This document shows, in pieces, positions 6,401 through 11,103 of a stretch of 11,103 bases of DNA (positions are counted from its first letter, which is position 1; each line of letters opens with the position of its first letter). Location of the stretch: assembly GCA_030634125.1 (NCBI GenBank), contig DAOWBJ010000027.1, forward strand, positions 1-11,103, written 5' to 3'. This DNA comes from Victivallales bacterium. Lineage in GTDB: Bacteria > Verrucomicrobiota > Lentisphaeria > Victivallales > Victivallaceae. The notes below the pieces were generated by a model. The model searched no databases. It was not told where the DNA came from and saw only the letters and a list, made by a program, of their open reading frames with translations. Position numbers and translations under genes: made by a program.

Positions 6401-7599
6401 CAGTCCCTCGTTAAGTATGTAAAGGTCTCAAAATGACTTGTGCGTGGAAACATATTAATCATTCGCGCGAATTTCAAGTTAAAACCATTATTATGAAACA
6501 TATCTAAATCTCTGCCCAATGTGTCAGGACTGCAGGAAATGTAAATCATTCTTTTAATTTCACTTTTCACTATACTTTTTTTCAATACTCTCCCCAGACC
6601 GCTCCGCGGGGGATCGACTGTCAAAATAGCTGATTCCGGCAATTCCTCAACCGTTTTTTCAAAAACTTTACCGACATTCGCCGCGATAATTTTAGCGTTT
6701 TCCGCACCGTGCTGACGCAGATTATAGCGTGCTGATTCAACCGCCTGTTCATCAATCTCAATTCCAAGCACTTCTGGAACTCCGGCTAAAGCGGCTGTTA
6801 CACCGAACAAGCCGGAGCCGCAATACAAATCAAGCACGGCTTCAGGTTTTTCTTTTTGCAAAACAGTGTTTACATTTTCAATCAAAGCGGCACTGCCGAA
6901 ATTACAGACCTGGTGAAAACTTCCGACCGGTACGGAAAACTTTCCGAAGGGCATATCTTCTTTTAACCAGCTCAAGCCGGCTTTGGGAGCGTTGCGCCAG
7001 TAAACTACTCCGTCTTCCTTTGTATAACGCAAAGTGAAAGTCTGACCTTTATGCAAGCTGTGAAAAAAACCTTTATCACTTCTTAATTCCGCCAGTTTTT
7101 CATTGATCTCATCACATGCCAAAGGACATTGCGGGACATCTAAAACTGTTTGATTGCCTTCATGCATGTATCCGAGCAAAGTTCTGGGACCATCTTTTTC
7201 CACATGTAAAATTATTTTATTGCGGTATCCATGAGGTTTTTCCGGAGCCTGCCAGTCGCCGAATTCACAATCATCTACGGGGATGTTGCGTTCCAGAAAA
7301 TTCCGCATCTGCTTGTCTTTCATTTCGTTCTCATACTTATAATCAATATGCTGATAAGTACAACCCGGACAAAATTTTCCATAAGGGCATTCTTCCTCAA
7401 CCCGTGCCGGGCTGGGCTTCAATACCTTCAACAAACGCGAGGTGTAATAGTCCCGTTTCTCTTTTCTTATTTCTACTTCGACCACTTCACCCGGAACGAC
7501 GCGCGGGACAAAACACACTTTGCCGTCAATTCGTCCCAGTCCGGAACCGCCGAAGGTTACTTTTTCTATTTCTATTTCAAAATTATTATTCAGTTTCAA
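6400..7599 (-). CDS. 23S rRNA (uracil-C5)-methyltransferase, RlmD/TrmA family
   Basis: This SAM-dependent enzyme makes 5-methyluridine in RNA. It has 399 residues. An N-terminal TRAM-like OB domain (about 1-60) is followed by a [4Fe-4S] cysteine set C71, C77, C80 and C158, the arrangement seen in RlmD (RumA). The SAM motif DLYCGSGLFG is at 257-266, DPPRSGLG at 329-336, the catalytic cysteine C356 in ISCSPDTLGRDL, and the C-terminal general base likely E391 in SHFETF. The iron-sulfur cluster and TRAM domain favour an rRNA enzyme over TrmA, but the exact target uridine is not readable, so no symbol is given. The start is TTG (complement of 7597-7599) with GGAG 7 nt upstream; no in-frame ATG suits. 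radC overlaps its stop by one base. Confidence 0.92.
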   Translation of the reverse strand: MKLNNNFEIEIEKVTFGGSGLGRIDGKVCFVPRVVPGEVVEVEIRKEKRDYYTSRLLKVLKPSPARVEEECPYGKFCPGCTYQHIDYKYENEMKDKQMRNFLERNIPVDDCEFGDWQAPEKPHGYRNKIILHVEKDGPRTLLGYMHEGNQTVLDVPQCPLACDEINEKLAELRSDKGFFHSLHKGQTFTLRYTKEDGVVYWRNAPKAGLSWLKEDMPFGKFSVPVGSFHQVCNFGSAALIENVNTVLQKEKPEAVLDLYCGSGLFGVTAALAGVPEVLGIEIDEQAVESARYNLRQHGAENAKIIAANVGKVFEKTVEELPESAILTVDPPRSGLGRVLKKSIVKSEIKRMIYISCSPDTLGRDLDMFHNNGFNLKFARMINMFPRTSHFETFTYLTRD

Positions 7600-7626
7600 A
7601 GGGAATCTCCATTTAAATTCACTGCT

Positions 7627-7657
7627 AATATAGCATAATTCGGCTTTTTTTATACAA
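7627..7657 (-). promoter_or_regulatory. Candidate promoter for the methyltransferase-radC operon
   Basis: On the minus strand an extended -10 element TGCTATATT (TATATT at 7632-7627, TGC at 7635-7633) lies about 30 nt before the TTG start. TTGTAT (7657-7652) is a loose -35 box at a 19-bp spacing. The extended -10 makes up for the poor -35. Confidence 0.45.
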
Positions 7658-7699
7658 TTCCCGGCTTTGAATCAAGAAATATTATAAAAAAATATCTAT

Positions 7700-7922
7700 T
7701 TGACATGATATAAGCAACAAAACGGTTTATTATATTTAATTATAAGTTAGATGCTGCCCGGCGTTAATTCCTATGAGATACTCAATGTTTTTTGTTACAT
7801 TTTTTTATTATTATTTGGAAATAGAAATTTCAGCTCTATATTAGCTGAATAATATATTTATAATAAGACACAGGGGGCTGGGGCGTCTTATTAAATAACA
7901 AATTAACAAACAAGGAAAAAAC
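7700..7922 (+). promoter_or_regulatory. ackA upstream region with two leader hairpins
   Basis: This is the ackA side of the 323-bp divergent intergenic region. A consensus TTGACA is at 7700-7705, but the best -10 candidates (around 7726-7733) are 20-22 bp away, so the promoter is not certain. Nearer the gene are two perfect hairpins. TTCAGCT/AGCTGAA (7829-7835 with 7843-7849) has a 7-nt loop. TAATAAGAC/GTCTTATTA (7861-7869 with 7885-7893) has a G-rich 15-nt loop with runs of five and four G. Neither is followed by a T tract. The second ends 18 nt before the AAGGA site of ackA, so it would lie in the mRNA leader and could affect translation or stability. No known riboswitch is recognised. Confidence 0.45.
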
Positions 7923-9128
7923 ATGAAAGTCCTGGTATTGAACGCGGGCAGTTCGTCAATGAAATTTACGATGTTCGCAATGGGCAATGAAAAAGTTTTA
8001 GCAAAAGGTTTAGTAGAAAGACTCGGAAGTGACTGCCCCCATTTGATTTACTCCCGTCATGATGGATTGAAAAAAGAATTTGATCCGCCGGTGAAAAACC
8101 ACACCGATGCCCTGAAAAGTATTTGCGATATTCTGGTAGATAAGAAATTCGGGGTAATAAAAGATCTGTCTGAAGTCCAGGCTGTTGGTCATCGTGTAGT
8201 TCACGGCGGCGAACGTTTCACCAAGCCGGCTATAGTAAATTCAAATGTAAAAGAAGCTATTCGCGACTGTTTTGCTTTAGCACCACTGCACAACCCCGCT
8301 AATCTTGACGGCATCAAAGCTTGCGAAAAGATTTTTACAGACATACCTAATATCGCTGTTTTTGACACAGCTTTTCATCAATCCATGCCGCCTGAAGCGT
8401 ATCTTTACGCGGTTCCTTATGATCTCTATACTAAATACGGCATTCGCCGTTACGGCTTTCACGGAACTTCTCATCATTTCGTCGCTATCGCCACAGGTAA
8501 ATTCCTCGACAAACCTTTTGACCACATGAAATTGATTACCTGTCACCTCGGCAACGGCTGCAGTATGGCCGCGATAAGCAATGGTAATGTTCTTGATACG
8601 ACAATGGGCATGACTCCTTTGGAAGGCCTGGTCATGGGAACCCGCTGCGGTGACATTGACCCGGCGATAGTTCTCCGGCTCGTTGAGCTCGGGCAGGGAC
8701 GTAATGAAATTGACGATACTTTAAATAAACAATCCGGTTTACTGGGTGTTGCCGGTATCGGCAGCTCTGATATGCGTGATATTATCGCGGCGGAAAAACA
8801 AGGCGACCAGCAAGCCTTGCGCGCGCGCCGCATGTTCACACGCCGTGTTGTTAAATATATTGGTTCATACTATGCCTTAATGGGCGGAGCTGACGCTATT
8901 GTGTTCACCGGCGGTATCGGTGAATGGAGTGATTTCATACGCTGGAAAGTCGCAAAAGACCTGGATTGTCTCGGGATAATTATTAACAAAAAGAAAAATG
9001 AGGAAACTCTAGGTAAAAAAGGCGTTATTTCAACCCCGGAAAGCAAAACCGCTATTGTTGTAATGCCGACTAACGAAGAACTAATGATAGCCCGTAACGT
9101 TGTCACTTCCATCACTCATCCGGTTTAA
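7923..9128 (+). CDS. ackA: Acetate kinase
   Basis: This enzyme catalyses acetyl phosphate + ADP = acetate + ATP, the energy-yielding last step of acetate fermentation (reversible). Its 401 residues are the standard length. ASKHA-fold residues known from the family are present: N7 (LNAGSSS), R91 (GHRVVHGG), H123, D148 (VFDTAFH), H180 (YGFHGTSH), R241 (MGTRCGDIDP) and the C-terminal Glu in TNEEL (about 385). One variation: the nucleotide-site GIGEN motif reads GIGEW (331-335). The ATG at 7923 has AAGGA 6 nt upstream. pta begins 22 nt after the stop with its own ribosome binding site, so this is a two-gene ackA-pta operon in the same order as in E. coli. Confidence 0.97.
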   Translation: MKVLVLNAGSSSMKFTMFAMGNEKVLAKGLVERLGSDCPHLIYSRHDGLKKEFDPPVKNHTDALKSICDILVDKKFGVIKDLSEVQAVGHRVVHGGERFTKPAIVNSNVKEAIRDCFALAPLHNPANLDGIKACEKIFTDIPNIAVFDTAFHQSMPPEAYLYAVPYDLYTKYGIRRYGFHGTSHHFVAIATGKFLDKPFDHMKLITCHLGNGCSMAAISNGNVLDTTMGMTPLEGLVMGTRCGDIDPAIVLRLVELGQGRNEIDDTLNKQSGLLGVAGIGSSDMRDIIAAEKQGDQQALRARRMFTRRVVKYIGSYYALMGGADAIVFTGGIGEWSDFIRWKVAKDLDCLGIIINKKKNEETLGKKGVISTPESKTAIVVMPTNEELMIARNVVTSITHPV

Positions 9129-9150
9129 GCCCAAAAACAAGGATATATTA

Positions 9151-10161
9151 ATGTCTGCTATTGATTTATTTATAGAAAAAGCTCGTCAAGGAGCCAAAAA
9201 GTTAGTTTTACCCGAAGGTCAGGACCCGCGGGTAGTCACCGCCGCCAACATGATTATCAAAGACAAAATCGCTTCCGAAGTCATAGTTCTCGGTACTGAA
9301 TCAGAAATCGCCGCCGCTTGCGCGGAAGCCGATATAAGCGAACGTAAATTTCAATGCCTGGATCATCTGACCTGTGATTTCTTCGAAAAATATGCTGAAC
9401 AGTTCAAAGAAATCCGCAAAAAAAAGAATATTTCCATAGAAGAAGCTCGCGAATTTATCAAAAATCGTATTTTCTTTGGGGCTTTAATGACCCGCAACAA
9501 TATGGTTGACGGTTTAGTGGCGGGCAGTATCGCGTCTACCGGCGACATGCTCAGAGCATCATTTAACTGCGTCGGCACCGCACTCGGAATCAAAACCGGA
9601 AGCAGTTGTTTCGTGATGGATTTAGTTAACCCGACCGAATCCGGCGATAATGTATTATTGTACGCGGACTGCGGCGTAAATCCTGATCCCGACGCCGACC
9701 AGCTCGTTGACATCGCTATCGCCACTTGCGATACTTACCGCGCGTTGATGGGTAAAACTCCTAAAGCAGCATTCCTCTCATTCTCGACTTACGGCAGTGC
9801 CAAACACGAACTTCTTGACAAAATCATCGAAGCTTCTGAAAAATTCAAAGCCAAAATCAAAGCTGAAAACTTAGATATAATCGGCGATGGCGAGCTTCAA
9901 GTTGACGCGGCAATAGTTCCATCTGTTGCCAAATCCAAAGCTCCTGACAGCAAGCTTGCCGGAGCGGCAAACGTTTTAATCTTCCCTGATTTGAACGCCG
10001 GGAACATCGCCTACAAATTAACTCAACGCATAGCCGGAGCCGGAGCTTATGGTCCTATTTTGCAGGGGCTGGCTCGTCCGATCAATGATTTATCGCGCGG
10101 TTGTTCGGCTGAGGATATTTATGGTGTCGCGGCGATAACTGTCTGCCAGAGTATGGTGTAA
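9151..10161 (+). CDS. pta: Phosphate acetyltransferase, short form
   Basis: This enzyme catalyses acetyl-CoA + phosphate = acetyl phosphate + CoA and feeds AckA. It has 336 residues, the catalytic-domain-only form without the N-terminal DRTGG/P-loop regulatory region of the long enterobacterial Pta. The motifs are typical: LVLPEGQDPRV near the N-terminus (18-28), GLVAGS (121-126), a DGELQVDAA segment (246-254), FPDLNAGNIAYK (278-289) and the CoA-site block GAYGPILQGL..P.NDLSRGCS (298-319). The start at 9151 is chosen because AAGGA (9139-9143) is 7 nt upstream. The same frame extends to an ATG at 9100 inside ackA, but those extra 17 residues resemble nothing in the family. The repeat element copy C begins within 10 bp of the stop. 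Confidence 0.96.
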   Translation: MSAIDLFIEKARQGAKKLVLPEGQDPRVVTAANMIIKDKIASEVIVLGTESEIAAACAEADISERKFQCLDHLTCDFFEKYAEQFKEIRKKKNISIEEAREFIKNRIFFGALMTRNNMVDGLVAGSIASTGDMLRASFNCVGTALGIKTGSSCFVMDLVNPTESGDNVLLYADCGVNPDPDADQLVDIAIATCDTYRALMGKTPKAAFLSFSTYGSAKHELLDKIIEASEKFKAKIKAENLDIIGDGELQVDAAIVPSVAKSKAPDSKLAGAANVLIFPDLNAGNIAYKLTQRIAGAGAYGPILQGLARPINDLSRGCSAEDIYGVAAITVCQSMV

Positions 10162-10167
10162 AAAAGG

Positions 10168-10360
10168 AAAAAATACAATCGCACCGGGGCGTCGCCGGAC
10201 GCGGTCAAGCGGCGGAACGCTTGTCGCCCGTTTCCAATGGGCGAAATTTAAGCGGCATTTTGCCGCGCATTAGACCAATTCAACTCTCGAAGAGCGAGGC
10301 TTTCCAGAAAAAGAGCAAAGCAATTTTTCTGGAAAGATGCGAGCGTTCGAGTTGTCACAG
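10168..10360 (+). repeat. Structured repeat, copy C (sense strand +)
   Basis: This is the third copy of the hairpin repeat, just after pta. It begins with ATACAATCGCACCGG (10173-10187), identical to copy B. Hairpins: CCGG/CCGG (10184-10187 with 10195-10198); CAAGCG/CGCTTG (10206-10211 with 10218-10223, loop GCGGAA); TCGCCCGT/ATGGGCGA (10224-10231 with 10237-10244, one G-U); GCGGCA/TGCCGC (10252-10257 with 10261-10266); and a perfect 13-bp stem 10300-10312 with 10324-10336 around the loop GAGCAAAGCAA. An enclosing CTCGAA/TTCGAG (10286-10291 with 10346-10351) may close the last domain. It ends in GAGTTGTCACA. No long T tract follows any stem, so it is not a simple terminator. Confidence 0.85.
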
Positions 10361-10371
10361 ATTCCCGTGTA

Positions 10372-10449
10372 CGGCTCAAGAGGACTTTCGCCCTCCATGA
10401 AAATCATCGCATTAAAATTTCACTTGGAGGGCGAGACTCCGTCGAGCCG
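10372..10449. repeat. REP-like inverted pair, long imperfect hairpin
   Basis: Two inverted copies of a unit reading TGGAGGGCGA..TCC..GAGCCG face outward. The 10-bp core TCGCCCTCCA (10388-10397) pairs with TGGAGGGCGA (10425-10434). The outer CGGCTC (10372-10377) pairs with GAGCCG (10444-10449). Within the 27-nt loop, TGAAA and TTTCA (10398-10402 with 10418-10422) can extend the stem. The arrangement resembles paired REP elements. It differs in sequence from repeat copies A-C and may also act as an mRNA 3' end for ackA-pta. Confidence 0.6.
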
Positions 10450-10482
10450 CAACAACCCACAATCCTATATTTTTTTCTAAAC

Positions 10483-10515
10483 TTGTTTTTAAGCCCACTT
10501 CACATATAGTATAAT
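10483..10515 (+). promoter_or_regulatory. Candidate promoter for the AT-rich gene at 10565
   Basis: A perfect -10 hexamer TATAAT lies at 10510-10515. The -35 region is poor: TTTTAA (10487-10492) gives a 17-bp spacer and TTGTTT (10483-10488) gives 21. It would yield a leader of about 43 nt. Confidence 0.45.
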
Positions 10516-10564
10516 ATTCTATCGAAAAGTTTTATCGTGACAATAAGCTTTGGAGAAAATAAAA

Positions 10565-11103
10565 ATGGATTTACTTTTTAGGTTAAGTAGAGATGTTGAG
10601 GAATTTGAAAATATTGAAAATGCAAAAATATTTTTTAAGGATACTTTGCCTAAAAAAAATAATTATTACTTTTATTCTTCTAAGAAAATATTAAAACTTA
10701 GAAAAAATGATCAAATTTATTTTTCCTATGACAATTATATCATAGCAAAAGCAATTTTTTATGGAAAAGAAAACCATCTTGATAAAAAGAATGATAAGTA
10801 TGTTCACGGATATAAAATAAAAGATATAGAAGTACTAGATTTAAAAGAACAATTAAATCATAGAATTGTTCATACATGGAATATCTATATAAACTCTGAG
10901 GAGAAAAAACAAGAAATTAGTAGAATATTAAATTCTAAGATTTATAAAAAAAAAGTAATATCCAATGCATTATCTATTAATTTTAATGATTTTCTAGATT
11001 CTATTAGAGAAGCAAAAAAAAACTCATTTCCAACTGATAATCCTACTGAATATAATATTACTATTGATGGTCTGAATGCAGCATTTAAATATCGCACAAG
11101 TAA
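10565..11103 (+). CDS. AT-rich gene of unknown function, 5' part (runs off window)
   Basis: An open frame from ATG at 10565 reaches the window end with no stop, giving 179 codons plus 2 nt. GGAG (10552-10555) stands 9 nt before the start, and TAATA-rich promoter sequence lies upstream. The protein is rich in Lys, Asn, Ile and Tyr, begins MDLLFRLSRDVEEFENIEN, and its codons are far more AT-rich than any neighbour, which suggests horizontal transfer. The segment QIYFSYDNYIIAKAIFYG (about 50-67), followed by KYVHGYKIKDIEVLDL (about 79-94) and TWNIYI (about 105-110), resembles a small beta-barrel of the PUA/EVE-like kind found at the N-terminus of some restriction or HNH nuclease-type proteins. 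That is an impression, not an identification. The C-terminal part, needed to decide, is outside the window. Confidence 0.7.
   Translation, partial: MDLLFRLSRDVEEFENIENAKIFFKDTLPKKNNYYFYSSKKILKLRKNDQIYFSYDNYIIAKAIFYGKENHLDKKNDKYVHGYKIKDIEVLDLKEQLNHRIVHTWNIYINSEEKKQEISRILNSKIYKKKVISNALSINFNDFLDSIREAKKNSFPTDNPTEYNITIDGLNAAFKYRTS

Noticed and set aside
7116..7638. Plus-strand ORFs of 135-166 residues
   Set aside because: They are antisense to the methyltransferase gene, which has full domain support.
9100..9150. Longer start for pta overlapping ackA
   Set aside because: The 17 extra residues are the out-of-frame end of ackA; the site at 9139-9143 supports 9151.
10168..10360. Simple intrinsic terminator for pta
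   Set aside because: There are several hairpins but no T tract after any of them, and the conserved loops and linkers go beyond a terminator.

Overview
This window looks like a bacterial chromosome segment of moderate GC with AAGGA-type ribosome binding sites and ATG, GTG and TTG starts. Most of it is core housekeeping sequence, joined to accessory material at both ends. No rRNA or tRNA gene is visible, so taxonomy is only a guess. A Gfo/Idh/MocA oxidoreductase beside a decayed aldo/keto reductase, and a paired TGGAGGG..TCC..GAGCCG hairpin element, fit a PVC-type bacterium (Lentisphaerota, Kiritimatiellota or Verrucomicrobiota). I hold that with low confidence.

Layout. 1-649: the 3' part of a Gfo/Idh/MocA oxidoreductase, ending in a strong bidirectional hairpin. 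697 to about 911, minus strand: the tail of an aldo/keto reductase broken by a 4-bp duplication. 1107-1403: an HU-type DNA-binding protein with its own promoter. 1508-4405: a compact plus-strand operon hisS-adk-map-infA (histidyl-tRNA synthetase, adenylate kinase, methionine aminopeptidase, IF-1). A terminator-like hairpin lies only 22 nt before hisS. 4406-4907 holds no gene but two inverted copies of a structured repeat. 4908-5720: a protein with an N-terminal HEPN-like RNxxxH motif and a multi-pass membrane domain. 5726-7599, minus strand: an operon of an RlmD/TrmA-type rRNA uracil methyltransferase and RadC. 7600-7922: a divergent regulatory region with two hairpins. 7923-10161: ackA-pta. 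10162-10564: a third copy of the structured repeat, then a second hairpin element and a promoter. 10565 to the end: the start of a very AT-rich, probably acquired gene.

How the genes work together. HisS, Adk, Map and IF-1 serve translation and nucleotide balance. AckA and Pta interconvert acetyl-CoA, acetyl phosphate and acetate with ATP gain. The methyltransferase and RadC share a transcript but no evident pathway.

The most novel signal is a 170-205 bp repeat at 4405-4577 (+), 4687-4891 (-) and 10168-10360 (+). It has about five hairpins. Stem sequences differ between copies yet stay paired, loops are conserved, and all the wobble pairs I found are G-U on the same element strand. That pattern points to selection on a folded RNA, or on single-stranded DNA.
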